Source: Bilabrum cf. latius (taxonomy: Eukaryota > Bigyra: Bicosoecida > Bigyra > Bicosoecida). From it: a stretch of 64,000 nt of DNA. The DNA lies in NCBI GenBank assembly GCA_965178125.1, contig OZ237736.1:1674001-1738000 (forward strand), read 5' to 3'. Each line of letters opens with the position of its first letter. Position 1 is the stretch's first letter. Both the position numbers and the translations under genes were made by a program. Positions 9,972 through 22,277 of the stretch are shown here, one piece after another. The notes below the pieces were generated by a model. It worked only from the letters and a program-made list of their open reading frames with translations, searched no databases and had not been told where the DNA came from.

Positions 9972-11978
9972 TCACGGACCTGTACCTGTCCTCCTCCGCT
10001 TACGGGGCTGTTTGGGCTGCCATAGTGGGGACTCCGGCTCCCCATCGCTGCCTGTCTCGTCCACATTTACAGTACCAAACATGTGCACTGCAAGGGCTCT
10101 GTAGTCCACGGGTGCTCGCCTCTTTGGTCGGTTCGAAGACATGCCCACTATACCGCCGTCGTCCTCGTCCTCACCGGAGTCATCGTCTGACGAGTCATCC
10201 GACGTGTCAGTGCTTGAGCTCGATACACTGGCAGAGCCTGACTGCCTGCTGCCAGTGAGACTCTCCCCCTCCGAATCTGCACCCGAGCCGCGTCCACTCT
10301 CCCCTGCATCATCATCATCACCCAACCCTTGCTTGTCACCTCCTGTCTCCTCCTCTAGACCGTCCTCCTCTTCGTCACCCCCCTCCGAGAAGTCGCTTCC
10401 CTCGCTCGAATCAGACTCGAATTCTGCCGCCGATTTGGTTCGCATCGCCTCGAGTGATTTCTTGGCGGCCCCCCTAGACCGCTAGCGGGACCTCTCGCTC
10501 CGCTGGCTCCCTGCCGAGGACTGCCCCGGCCCCATTGCAGCAGCAGCAGCTGCTGCTGTTGCAGACCGAGAGCCACCGCCGTGCCCTCCCAGGGAGAATG
10601 GCACCGGCAGATGGGGTGCCGCTGGCCCTGCCTATGCCTCGCTCCTGAGCCCCGCCCGAGGAGAGCTGACAGCCACCGGACTGCCTACCAGCCGACCCAT
10701 GGTGGCCTTCTCCACAGCATCATGGGCGCTCCACCGGCCCAAATCTCGGCCAGAGGACTTCGACCCTCCGCGTGCACCTGCCTCGTCCGAATGGTCCAGC
10801 CCTCCCCGCTTCAGCTCGCCCCCCAGCACCTCGATGGCCTCCTGGATCGTCTCCGCCCGCTTCAGCTCGCCCCCCAGCGCCGCCTCGAGGGCCAGCAGGG
10901 CGTCTCCCTCCGCCTCGCACAGCGGACACAGCCAGTCCTCGTCCTCGTCGTCCAGGGAAGGAGGGTCCATGCCCACCGGGAGCGGCAGGCAGTACAGGTG
11001 CCAAGCCCTGTCGCAGCCCGCCCCGTCGCACAGGAGCAGCTCGTCACCCTGGTCGTCGTCGCCGTGTCTGCACGCACAGCATTCGATGCGAGACACGTGC
11101 ACAGAACCATCGGCTTGAGTCCTGCTTGCGAGAGGCACAGCGCTGCTGGAGCTGGACTGCGAGCTGCCGGCAGCGCCGGTGGCCGGCGACGATGAGTTCG
11201 ACAGTGGCTGCGGCGGTGGATGTGTCGCTCCTGCGGTTGCCCCTGTTTGGCGCTCCATGGGGTCGTGGGCAGATGCTGATATTGCTAGCTACGGAAAATC
11301 GCTCCTCAGGTCAGTCAGCTGCTGCAGGGAAACGAGGACCTGCCGTCGAATCCGTTCTAGCGCCTGGACAGCCTGGTGCACGCTAGCGTCGAGGTATCTT
11401 CGGTTCTAGATGGACTTCGATTGGGGGGGCTGTACTGCTTTTCCAGTCTTTGCTCCTTCCTTCCGGCTGTCCTGATCGACTTTAGACGAACTCGTCGCAC
11501 CCTTGGTTCGTGACACCCATCGCATGCGGGCATAGCCGCCACCGGCAGGGCTGTTCGATGCAGGCAACCCAGCTGGCCATTGATCGGAAGCACTAGACCC
11601 ATTACCACTTGATTTGTTCCAGCGCGGCGCACTGGCAGACAGAACCGCATGGAGCTCAAACTCTGCGCGACGACAGCTATCAATGACGCGGTCAACAATC
11701 GGATCCCAGGGGAAGTCGGACTTGGCTCCTCTACACTATCTGGAGAGCCGTATCGCTTTCTACACAAGAGTAAGCTAAGCTGAGGCCTCCTTAGGCCTGT
11801 TCCGCTTTGCCCCGATCTTGGGAGGTTGAATGCGGAGCACCTGTTCAGAGCTCGTCTTTGGACCTTGGTTCGCCTATCGGATGTCATCACCTACCCACCC
11901 GTGATAACCAATACCTTCTTTATCTAGAAGCGCATAGTTTGGCCTTTGATTGGCCCTTTTTCGGCGGCCAGATGCCAT
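9972..11978 (-). CDS. PHD-finger protein
   Basis: The frame is 668 residues, ATG 11978 to TGA 9974-9972, with eight TAG-Gln codons and no intron. Residues about 300-354 form a PHD finger: C-C-x2-C spacing, then CDGAGCDRAWHLYC and WLCPLC, the Cys4-His-Cys3 zinc pattern that usually reads histone H3 tails. The N-terminus has MASGRRKRANQRPNYALLD, a basic patch; a similar RPKRRAPVDYRAL segment recurs near the C-terminus, next to a long acidic Asp/Ser/Glu tract. These suggest a nuclear, chromatin-associated protein, but I cannot assign a subfamily. It is divergent from the tubby-like gene across a 722-nt spacer. Confidence 0.82.
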
Positions 11979-12701
11979 GTTGTGCTCGCTTTCTCTAGTG
12001 AAGGACCTTTACCTGTGCAACCCAACACACACAACGGCAGGCCCTGTTTCTCGATTCTACTTCGTGCTGCCACAAGCAAGATGGGTTCAAGTTGTCAGGT
12101 TGAACTGTGCTGTCACACTGTGCGACCGCAAGTTGCGACGGCCACATCACAGGGCGCACGGCAATGTGCTGCATTTTTTCACGGAATGTGGTGTGCCCGA
12201 ATCTGGAAGCACTCCAGCTTGACACGCGCACCGTCGCAACCATTAAAATGCTTCGATTCGTATTGGTATTACGTAGAGCTTAAACAGCCAGGATCGCGAA
12301 TGCAGCAGCAGTCAGTTAGAGCCGCGGCGGAAATCACACATGCGTAGTGGCTGCGTTGCTACGTGCGCAGAGATGAAAGTTCGGATGCATGGCTTATGTA
12401 CGTAGACTAGCAATGGGGCAGAATGCCGAAGCGCAAGCGTTCCATACGTAAACGACATCAAACATAGGATGATGGCGATGGCGAATTCTTACTCTCTGCT
12501 AGGCGAGTTGGCCCAGTTTTTCTTTTCAGCGAGCACGCGTAGTTTCCAAAAGCATACAAGCCGCATGCAGGCCTCGAAGAATAGTCCGCGCTGGGGAGGT
12601 ACGTCGCAGCTTTGGTCCCTGTGCGTCACCCGGCAAGCAAAATGCAGGGTAGCACTTTTAGTAGCACCTAGCATGGCACTAAGGCCGAGGAGATAGTCTC
12701 A
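11979..12701. other. Divergent intergenic region
   Basis: This stretch lies between the starts of the minus-strand PHD gene and the plus-strand tubby-like gene, so it should carry both promoters. I see no conserved coding motif, RNA gene or repeat in it. Confidence 0.5.
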
Positions 12702-15700
12702 ATGGAAGCTCAATCTCCAAAACAATATGCATTGCGGCTGGTAGGGTGCGGGTGCTTGTGTGCGCTGTGCCGCGGCCACGGGGGCTGCGGGTCGGTTGAC
12801 GCGAGGTGCCGCCTGGTTGGAGCAAGCAGCGCTGTCGGTAGTACCGCGTCGGGCTCTCTTGGGTTTGACAGGCGTAAACCAGAAAATAGTTTACGAAACA
12901 ATCGTAGCGCCGGCACTGAAGCTGCCCGCCACAGCCTGTCGGGCCTCAGCAAGGGTAGCCGGGATAGTCGCAGCCGCAGAGAGCGGGATCGGGCCAGGCG
13001 CAGGAGGGCCAGCTTGGCGGCAGCGGCAGGCAGTGCGTCGGGCGGGGCCGCTGCTGCAGCAGCTGCTGCCCTGCAGTCGGAGAGTTGGACTGGCGCGAGC
13101 GCTGTCGTGTCTGTGCCAGCTGTGCCAGCAGTTGTTGGGCCGGCAGGCACTGCGCCAGGGCGAAGCAGCAGCCCCGATGCACCCGGCGATGACCTCGTAG
13201 CTGCTATGTTCGGCGGAAATGGAGCGGAGCCCGTGGAGTCTACTACCCATGATTCTACGTTGTTTCCCGCGTCTCAGGGACTGACCTCCCCTGGCCTGCT
13301 GCAGATGGAGGAGGGGAGGAGGCGGGGCAGGAGCAGCGGGGGCAGCGCGGGTAGAGGGCCTGTGCGATCCCAGTGGAGAGATGAGAGTAGCAGTCTCGTG
13401 CAGGACTCGCAGTAGCAATCTGAGTCCACGCAGTCTGGAGGCGGAAGCGCGCTGCTGGTAAGGGGCAGGTCCTCGTCACAGGGGATTGCCAGTTCGGCAG
13501 CTGGTGCTGCATCTGCGTCCTCTCTGCCTGGTGGCGTTGAGGCGGAGGAAGACCTGCTGGTGCAGGCCGAAAGAGCCATTGCAAGTCTGCCGGGAAGCGT
13601 TACAACCGGTGTGAGCGCAACTGGAGGTGACGGAGGATCACCAGGGCCGGGTATGCGAGGCAAGGCTGGTAGCCGACACGGCATGTCGCATCGCCCTGGC
13701 GCACTGTCGCTTGGTAGCCCGTACGGTGAGGTTGCGGGTCCATCTTCAAAGACCCATACCCCGCGGTTCTCGATTTCTGGATCCGCTCGTACCTTGGGTT
13801 CCCCCCATGGCATAGCCCACGGTGCAGGTGGTGCAGCTCGCGACTCGATCGTAGGTGCATCCTAGGACAAAGCAGAGTGGTCGGCCAGGGGATCTCTCGC
13901 GGGGCTGCCTCCCACGACCGGAATGACTGGAGCGAAACCAATGGTCGACTCCAGACGGGGCTCAAAAGAATCCGAAGGGCTCATGGGCGAAACTCGTAGC
14001 GGTGCTGTCGACCGTCTGCGACCTGCCGGGTATTCCTCACTGGAACTGGAGCCCGGCGACGGGCACGGACGTGACATTGAGGCTGCGTTAGCTGCAGGGG
14101 CGCGAGGCAGTAGGGAGCCCTCAGAGAGCGGGGCAGCCCCTCCCCCGAGATTAGTGCCGGCCGCGCTTGCTTCTGACCTGCGCACCTTGCTTCGGCGCGA
14201 GGTACTGCGCGTAGAGGTGCGTGCTGCCCTTGATCGCGACGTAACACGGAGGGCGGCACTCAGGGCGCTGAGGCACCGAGCCGTGCGTGGTCGTCCCGAT
14301 AGGCAGAGAGCAGTGGCCCTGGCAGCCAGGGAGGCTTTGCTTCCGCAGGAGCTGTCGGCCCTTGGGTTGGAAGGTGGGTCGGCTGACCCGGTTGAAGCAA
14401 AGACGGGCCGGTAGGGAACGAGGCGCATTCAAAGTGCTTGGGCTTCGGAGGACCGCGCTGTCTCTACTCCAGTGGGGAAGGGGGGTGGGCAACTGGGGCC
14501 CTGGAGGGAGGAGAGCCGCACCAGGTCTAGTACCATGGTGATGAACGAGGCAGACCGGACACCGATGGCATCGGCAAGGTTGAAGCAGCGCTAGAAAGCT
14601 CAGCATGAAGATGACGCGGGGCCGAGCATGCGAACGTTGGCCCTGGCTGTACCACTGCCATCCGCAGTCACAGGCCACTCAAAGCATACCCCTGCCAGCG
14701 AAGACGAACGGTGGGCCAGTGCCGCTGGTGGCAGATCCATTTCGGCTCCTGATCGACGGTGGTTGCTGGTACCGGTGTGGTGTCCGGTTCACCATGCCTT
14801 TCGCGGTTGCGAGGAGCATCGTGAGCAGCACCTACTGGACCCATTGGATGGCACACCGGCGGGGTATCGTTCCCTGGCTCCCGGGAATCGTCGGCGTACT
14901 ACTTCAGCGCTTTCTGGCAGGGCCTCCATGGACAGCGCTGGTATCGCTGGGGAGTCGGCGCACGACGAGCCCGAGGGGTCTATGCAGTCGGTGCATGATC
15001 AGGGTGGTGTGCTAGAGGCTGCACCAGCGCTGCCATGGCTAACACGAATGGCAAGTCTTGGCGGTCTGGACCACGGTGAAGACCAGTCAAGGAAGAGCAG
15101 CCAAGCGGACGATGCTCCAGCTGACCCCGTCGCCCTCGCTCATTGGACTGCTTCGGTGAGTGCCGCGATGGGGGAACAAGTTGGACGGGGGGTACTTGGA
15201 ATGCCAGCACCGCCGGGCCAGGCAGCGATGCGCGCTCTGCTGGACATGCTTCGTCCGCCGGCAGACTCACCTGGAAGCGCTGCCCGCGGCAGATCTGCCA
15301 CAGTCACCGAGCAGCTGGTTCTGTTGAGCAAGAGCAGCAAGGGGAGCAAAGATAGTCCTGTTGATGAAAAAGTAAGCCGTAAACGGCGTAAGTCCCGACT
15401 GCTTTCCTCCGCGTCCTACGGCAGCACGTCAACAGGAAGCCGGGAAAGTAGGGCTGGCCACTGCGAGGCAGGCGCCCAGGACATACACAGCGCAGAGCGC
15501 GATCCGTTGAGCCAGCCCGGGTCAGCGCCAACTCTTTCAACTACTGCTAGGCGACCATTCACGGCATCAGGCCGCTCGAATAGTGTGGAGCGGCGCACGC
15601 TTCGTGCAAGCGGGTCCAGCTCCAGACTCGCCCAGGTGGAACCTGCGCCGTTAACCGCCGATAACACGCCAAGGTCTGCGTCTGGAGAAGGAGACCAGGC

Positions 15701-17006
15701 TACAAGCGGCTCTGATGAGAAGCTGTGGGAGTCGCCTGTCTCGCGGGCCAGCCGTCCCGTCACTGCACCATCAACTCGCGGACCACGCGTCCGACAAGAC
15801 ACAGACGACAGTTCCGGACAGCCTTCCCGGCAGGACCAAGCGACTGACCGACATGAAGCTGCCGTGTAGCACGCGAGTGATGATCCGGTGCTAAGCATTG
15901 CAATCCGCAAGGGGCGCTCCTCCGGCGGATCGCGCACGCAGCCAGTGGTAGGCCTGCGCATGCAACTACCCGCCAGCCCCGCGGAGTCCGCTGCAAGCTC
16001 TGCTGCCGAACCTAGCGTCGGGTCTGTCGATAGCGCCGCCATGTTGCGGCTGGAAGGGCGTCCTGTGACTACCGCAATGGCGGTGCATGATGCCCGAGCA
16101 AAGCAAAGACGCAGGCGCCGCGGCAGCACTGCCAGCGCTTCGCGGCCGCTCTCTGGTTCCACAGGTCGGCCGAAAGGACTAGGCCTCGGAGGCATGCAGG
16201 GCACCCCGACAGACTCGCAGTCCTGGATGAGCTTCACCGAGGACGGGAGAAGCTCGGTCGCTGGTAGGTCGTCTGCTTTTGGATCCAAGGGAGTGCGGGG
16301 GCCGATCCGCTCCGGAGGCGACCTGCGCTGCCTGGATCCACAGGCTGCCCGCGCCGAAGAGGTGCCTTTTGCGATGCCATCACAAGCCCCCGCTGTGCTG
16401 GTGGCTAGAAGTAGGCTGCCGGCCTTCGTGTTGCGTCCAGGGAACAAAGGTGGTGGCCTTGAGGCATTACTGGGCGTGCAGTTTGAGGGCGGGCGGGACC
16501 GCATTTCGAAGGGCAGCAGCAAGAACTTCGTGATGGAGGCCCCGCTAGCGGCCCTCGTTCGGGCGGGGGTGCGCCTCGCGCTGCCTGAGGGCAAGGAGGC
16601 ACCCGCGCTGAGGGGGGTGCCTCCCTCTCTGCTAGCCATGCCCAGAGCACTTGCTCTTGGACAGTCCGACGAGGAAGAGGGGCCGGGCAGTCTGAGTGAC
16701 CAGCATTAGCACCAGCAGCCGGAAGCAGGAGCAGGAGCCGCGGTGCGGAGAGCCACTGCCAGCAGCGCGCAGGTCCCGCTGCTGCAGTTCGGCAGGAGTG
16801 GACAGAGGCGCTTTGCTGTGGACTTCCTGTACCCGCTCGTGAGCCCTGCACAAGCGCTAGGAGCTCTTTTGTCGTGCTTCTCGCACGCAGTGGTAGAGAG
16901 AGCAGAGGCTGAGGGAATGCTTGAACCTCCATCCGTGCGTGGCCCAGCGGCTGCCGATGGTAGTGACGATCGAGGCCTCTGGCACGCAGCTGGCGTCGCG
17001 CTTTGA
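12702..17006 (+). CDS. Large protein with C-terminal tubby-like signature
   Basis: One frame of 1,434 residues from ATG 12702 to TGA 17004 is maintained through TAG codons at 13413, 13863, 14412, 14592, 15867 and 16707. Most of it is low-complexity Ser/Gly/Arg/Ala sequence with scattered helical segments such as RTLLRREVLRVEVRAAL (about residues 500-515). Near the end (about 1,355-1,395) is LLQFGRSGQRRFAVDFLYPL followed by SPAQALGALLSCFSHAV. This lines up with the tubby C-terminal signature QFGR...F..D..YPL...QA.A..LSSF. Tubby proteins bind phosphoinositides and ciliary cargo. The rest of the tubby barrel is not obvious, so it may be a degenerate or partial tubby domain. The N-terminal 40 residues are Cys-rich and poorly supported; the true start may differ. 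Confidence 0.6.
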
Positions 17007-17327
17007 TATAAATATTGAGACTGTGTATATATCGGCCCATGTGTTTTGCCCCTTCACGATGAGCAAAGCGGAACCTTTAGATGCAGTGCCGAATTCGCAG
17101 TGCGCGGCGCCCGCGTTCACCTCAAATATTGTGGTTTGCAGATAGGGCGTGTTTAGATTGTCCCGGCCTCGCAGTTTCGTGCGATCATCTTAAGCTCTGT
17201 CGCAAACGCTAAGCGCGCAGCTCGGGGGTTCTGCAACAACCGTCTGGGTGCTTCTCTGTGGATCTACAAATACTCGTGCGTTCCAACCGCCCCCTTGAGC
17301 GCCCTACCGGGCCTCTGCATACGAAGC
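17007..17327. other. Spacer between tubby-like and TRM1 genes
   Basis: This 321-nt stretch between two plus-strand genes should hold the 3' end of the first and the promoter of TRM1. I see nothing else recognisable. Confidence 0.4.
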
Positions 17328-20210
17328 ATGAGCACATCTTCTGTTTCATAGACTGCTAAAGCCGCTGCTGCTGGAAGAGCACCGGACACTCTGCCTCCGC
17401 ACCTGCCGGTGCGAGCTGGAGAACGGTCTATCGTGGAGGGTGCAGTCACGGCAGTCGCACCAGGGACAGATGCTGCATTTTACAATCAAGTTCAGGTTCT
17501 TAACAGGGATGTCAGCACAGCTGCTTTACGGGTTTGGGATCGCCGTCGCCGGAAAGAAGCGACAAAGAAGTAGGTAGTCCGAGCCGTGAAAAGTGCACTC
17601 GTTCGGGAGCTGAGGAAGAACGAGGCTGGGCCGAAGGAAGTCTGGACGGCTGGAGGTACTATGGCCGGAGGGATGGGGAGTGCGGAAAGCATGGATTCGA
17701 AAGAGGAGGGATCCCCGGAGGAGGTAGCAAAACTGGCTGAGGCAGCAATTGCAGAAGGCTACAAGGCCCGCTTAGCCGCAGAGACACAAGACGATCCAAG
17801 CAGTGGTGATGCTGCTTCGAGTGGAAGTGGTCCAGTCCCTGGAGACGGGCTCCCAGGAATGAGGATTTTTGAGGCGCTGGCAGCCACGGGCCTCCGAAGC
17901 GCGCGGTACTGCAGGGAGGTCCCCCGAGTGGCCGAGTGCATCGCCAACGACCTCCAGCAAACTGCAGTTGAGGCTGCAAAGCGAAACCTGGCGCTAAACG
18001 GAGTGTGCCCGCAGCGAGCTCGCGCACAGCGTAACGACGCCATCGCAGCCATGTTCGAGGCCAGACTGCCCCTCGAGCGGTTCGACGTAGTGGACCTCGA
18101 CCCCTACGGCTCCCCGGCCCCATTCCTGGACACCGCGCTGTAGAGCGTGGCAGACGGGGGCTTGCTCTGCGTGACAGCCACGGATATGATTGTGCTTGCA
18201 GGCAGCATGACCTCTGTGGCCTGGGCCAAGTACGGCAGGCAGCCGGTCAAGGGGGGCAGCGTCCATTCCGAGCAGGCGCTGCGGCTGGTGCTGGGCACTG
18301 TGCATGAGGTAGCTGCCCGGCACAGGCTGTGCATCCAGCCGCTGCTGAGCCTGTAGGCGGACTTCTATCTGCGGTGCTTCATTCGGGTGTGGCGCCAGCC
18401 CCAGGGCGCCATCGTGGGCGGGGCCATGCAGGGCATGCTGCTGCAGTGCTCCGACTGCCCTGCATGGTGGGTGCAGCCGCTGGGGAGGGCGCACTTCGGC
18501 GGGAAGGGCGGCACGAGCAAGGGAAAACGCAGTCGCAAGGCTCGATCGAAGGCCCAGGCTACCAGTAGCGCTGATGAGAGAGAAGGCGGGAAGGACGCGC
18601 CACTTGGAAGCGGTTCTGCCGGCTGTGCATCTGCAGGGAAGGTGGCTGATAAGACCGTCGTGGCCCCTGGCTCCTCCGCAAGCAGCAGTGTGAACACTTT
18701 AAGTTCGTCGCAATCTGCTGCACACCCACCGAGCCGCCCCGCTCCAACCTCTGTGACACTCGGAGCACGCCCCGAGTGGGCCTCTGAAGGCACTGCCGGG
18801 CTACCTGACGTCGAGCGCATGCCTCAAAAAGTAACCCCTGCCCGGGTGTCCGTTGTGGACAGCACCGTTGGGAGGGCTGGCAAGCGGCCTAGGCCTGACC
18901 TGGAGGTAGCGCCGGCGACGGAGCCCGGTGTCAGCGCCCTGGGTCCCGGTGGGGTGTGCGGCGTGTGCGAGGGCCCAGTGAGCATCGGGGGGCCTCTGTG
19001 GATGGGGCCACTGCATGATCCCGCCTTTGTTGATGACGTGAGAGGGGAGCTGGGGGCTCTGCTGGGAGATGGCAGACACAGCGGTGCGTCGGATGGTGCA
19101 GCGAACTCCGGTGCAGGCGCAGATGCAAGCGTGGACACAACAGTCGACTGTGGTGTAGATGAGTATGCCGGAGGGTACGCCGTGCCTGCCTCACTATTTT
19201 GGTTGGCTCCAGAACAGCACAGCGAGGGAGTCGGCGAGCCGCTGGAGCCCTGGAGGTGCCCTGTTGAGACAGTGGTGAACCAGCGTGTGTCGGGGTCGGT
19301 CAAGCATGTCCAAAGCGCCAAGCATGCGCCAGCCGTGTCTGCGTCCGCAACCGACCCCATGTCTGCCTCTCAAGCTCCGTACGCGGCTCCGATCGGGTGC
19401 TAGCAGCTGCCCTTGCCTCTCGGTCCTGGGGAGCAGGCCGTCACTGGCCGCCGCTCTGGGGAGGCACCTGACGCCGGCAGCAACGACATTGCCACTGTCC
19501 GGACATCCCGGCGCCGCCTCTTGGGCCTGCTAGGTGCGATTGGGTCCGAGCTGCTGGACGCCCCCTTCTACACGATCCCCTCTGCGTGGAGCAGCGCCAC
19601 CAAGGTGCTGCAGGGGATGCCTCGGGGGGAGCTGGAGGCGGCGCTGCACCGGCTGGGATACCGCACCAGTCCCGCCCACGGATCAGCCCACGCTGTCAAG
19701 ACCGATGCTCCAGCTGGGGCGATCGCTGCAGTGGCGAGGGCCTGGGCGCTTCGCCACCCTAACCCCAAGGTGCAGGCCGAGCTGGAGGCTGCCAGCGCGG
19801 CGGGTGCGGACGCGAGTGTTGGCCTGTCCCTTGCTGCACGCATCACCCGCGGGCTGCCTGGGGCCATGGGCCGCAGGGCAGATGCGCTCCGAGACGCCGT
19901 GCAGTTCGGGGGTCTTGGGGATCCAGCCGGGGGTGTCTCCTCGTCCTCATCCTCGTCCTCAGCGGCGAGGGGTGCTCGCAAGGAGAGGCATGCACAAGGG
20001 GTCAAGTTCCTCTCAAATCCGTAGCCCGCCTGGGGGCCCAAGCAAAGGGCTAGGGGGGTCGGCGCCAGCGAGACTCAGGCTGCCAGAGGCGGGGAGCATC
20101 GGCAGTCACAGCCACAGCCAGACATGGAGGACGGCGATGCGGCTGCTGGCAGAGCTGGGGGTGAGCCGGCCTCCAAGCGCCCACGAGTGGACGGTGTACC
20201 ATCATCGTGA
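17328..20210 (+). CDS. TRM1: TRM1, tRNA (guanine26-N2)-dimethyltransferase
   Basis: Trm1 uses S-adenosylmethionine to dimethylate G26 of tRNAs. The frame from ATG 17328 to TGA 20208 (960 residues) contains TAG at 17349, 17571, 18141, 18354, 19401 and 20022. Family features in order: IVEGAVTAVAP, AFYNQVQVLNRDVS (family FYNPVQEFNRDLS), the SAM site IFEALAATGLRSARYCREV, NDLQQTAVEAAKRN, VVDLDPYGSPAPFLDTAL, GGLLCVTATDM, ADFYLRCFIRV and GPLWMGPLHD. The TAG at residue 272 follows FLDTAL, where human and yeast Trm1 both have Gln; the TAG at 343 falls in LLSL-x-ADFY, where plants have Gln. It is longer than usual (550-730) because of Ser-rich inserts after residue 380. No intron is needed. Confidence 0.95.
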
Positions 20211-20290
20211 TCTGTGACTGGCTGCCCTGCACATTGGAATACTTGCTGCAGTGAACCGTATCGCCGCTGACATCGTTTGTGTGTGCCTGT

Positions 20291-21184
20291 TCACTGGTCC
20301 GCGCCGCCACTGGTCGGCAGAGAGGAATTCATCCAGGCAAGAGGGTGGCTGTCGTGCGTGATTCTCGACCTGCTTGAGATCTATTGATGAGCTTCAAGTC
20401 CCCTCATCTGCATCTACCACCGGCGCGCTGCTGCCAAGCACGGAGTACCCACGCTCCACCAGACTGATATGCTGAAACAAGCTATCGAGCACAGGGTCCA
20501 ACATACGCCTATTAGCCGAGGAGGTAGCCAGCCTCCCGTAGCAAACTCAGAGAATTGGACAGCGTCGTTCTGCACTGCTGCTACTCCTCCAGCGACAGTG
20601 TCGGGATTGACTACCAGCACCCAGCAGTCAAATACGGCATGTAAGCCTGTGGCTATAGCTAAAAGATTCAGGGCAAATAATGCGTGGGATAATGAAGCCT
20701 GCAGCCCAATAGCCAGAAAATACCCACCGCAGCCAATTCCAATCAAGTTCCCAAGATAAGACCCTGTACCATCGGATACAGCAAGAAGCAGAGTTGGGCA
20801 CAACAGAAATATCCCAATAGATATGCACAGAACTTTGGCGTATTGAGGGCCAGGAGCTCGGTGCGTTGCCACTAGCAGCGCGGATCCAAACATGGCAGCG
20901 CCGAGATATCCTGCGGAGGCCACAAATGCAGCCCTGTAATTGCTAGATACAACTGTGGAAGCAAGCCCAGATCCATCCATTGATATGGTGAACGATACTA
21001 TATGCCCTCCGACGAGCAATGCAGCAAGGCAGTGCCCGATCTCGTGTGTAAGCGTGACTGCGAAGCGCAGAGGGGCCACCACGGTACTGGCCAGCCATGG
21101 ATTCCAAAGGACTAACAAGCAACCAGCCGACCAAAATGCTACCCAAAGAGATGAGTCCGTCTACTTTGAATGTTCCTTGAGCAT
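20291..21184 (-). CDS. M50B-like membrane zinc metalloprotease
   Basis: The frame runs from ATG 21184 to TGA 20293-20291, 297 residues, with TAG-Gln at 21161, 20414 and 20381. It is mostly hydrophobic with about six membrane segments. The first ends in FAVTLTHEIGHCLAALLVGG, which carries the HExxH zinc motif inside a helix. It is followed by GSGLASTVVSS and ASAGYLGAAMFGSALLV, matching the order of the peptidase M50B-like family (THE.GHA.AA...GG, then an AGYLG.A..G.LLL segment). Members are intramembrane metalloprotease-like proteins of mostly unknown substrate. A short polar C-terminal tail follows. It is convergent with TRM1. Confidence 0.85.
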
Positions 21185-21488
21185 GGTGGAGGGTACGTTT
21201 AGCATAGATGCCGGCTGGATCCGTGGATCAGGCTCCGAGTCCGAGCCTACTAAATCTAGTAGGACCTGGACTAGGCCTAGCCAAAACACCCGCCTGCCAT
21301 GCCTGAGTGTCTCAGTCCTACCTGGTCTCGAAGGCTAGCTCGGCCCAATTGTGGCCGTTGTAGGCTGTTTGTGTTCGCCAGCCAGGTGCCAGAAGGGATC
21401 AAGCGTGTTGGTGACACTGCTGGCTGCCCGCGAATGAAAGGACAAGTCGCCGGTGCAGGTGCACAGCATTCGCCCCGCCGGGTTGTCT
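21185..21488. other. Spacer with short inverted repeats
   Basis: This 304-nt stretch lies between NKAP-like and M50B-like genes, both on the minus strand. It contains small palindromic elements, for example CCTACT-AAATCT-AGTAGG and CTAGGCCTAG around 21250-21280. I see no gene. Confidence 0.4.
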
Positions 21489-22195
21489 TCAATCAGTGCC
21501 TCCGCTGTCCTTACTACCGCCGTCCCCAGAAGATGGCCCAAATCCCTTGCTAGACACGATGTCCCGTATGCTACTCATGAGCGCCTCCTCCTTCTCCTGC
21601 TGCTTCTCGAAGCTCACCTGCGCGAGTGCCCTCCTCTCCTCGGCCGTGTACACCTGACCCTCCTTCCGCAGCCTCACCTCCTCCATCCTCTTGTTGCGAC
21701 TGCCTGTCATCACGTACCCGAGCCCCTCAAGCATCGAGATCTAGTCACCGCTCCAGCTCACCTCCCCACGCCGCGGGATGCGCTGCCCCTCCGCCGCGAA
21801 CTTTGCCATTGCCTCCCCCTCGCCAGGCCTGAGCGCACCGCCGAACCCTCCGCTGCCCCTACCTGCGCTGGACCCAGCCTGCTCTCGTGCCGCCTGTCTC
21901 TCTAAGGCCCGCCGCTTCAGAGCGTCTTCACCTAGCACTGCCCCTGCAGCTGGGAGCGGGCCCTCCTCCTCCTCCTCGTCCTCGTCGCTGTCGGTGCCAC
22001 CGCCACTCTTCGCACCAGCCCGCTCGCTCCCGCCCCGTGAGGGTGCCTCAGGGGCCCCATCACCGGTGGCTCCATCTGACTCCCCATCCATGGGGACTGA
22101 TCTGCCCAGGCTGCTCAGCATATCGGGGTCGCCAGACTTGGAGCCGCGTACTGACTGCCGGTGCGCTGTCTGCTCCATGTGTTGCCCTGCAGACG

Positions 22196-22277
<82 letters not shown>

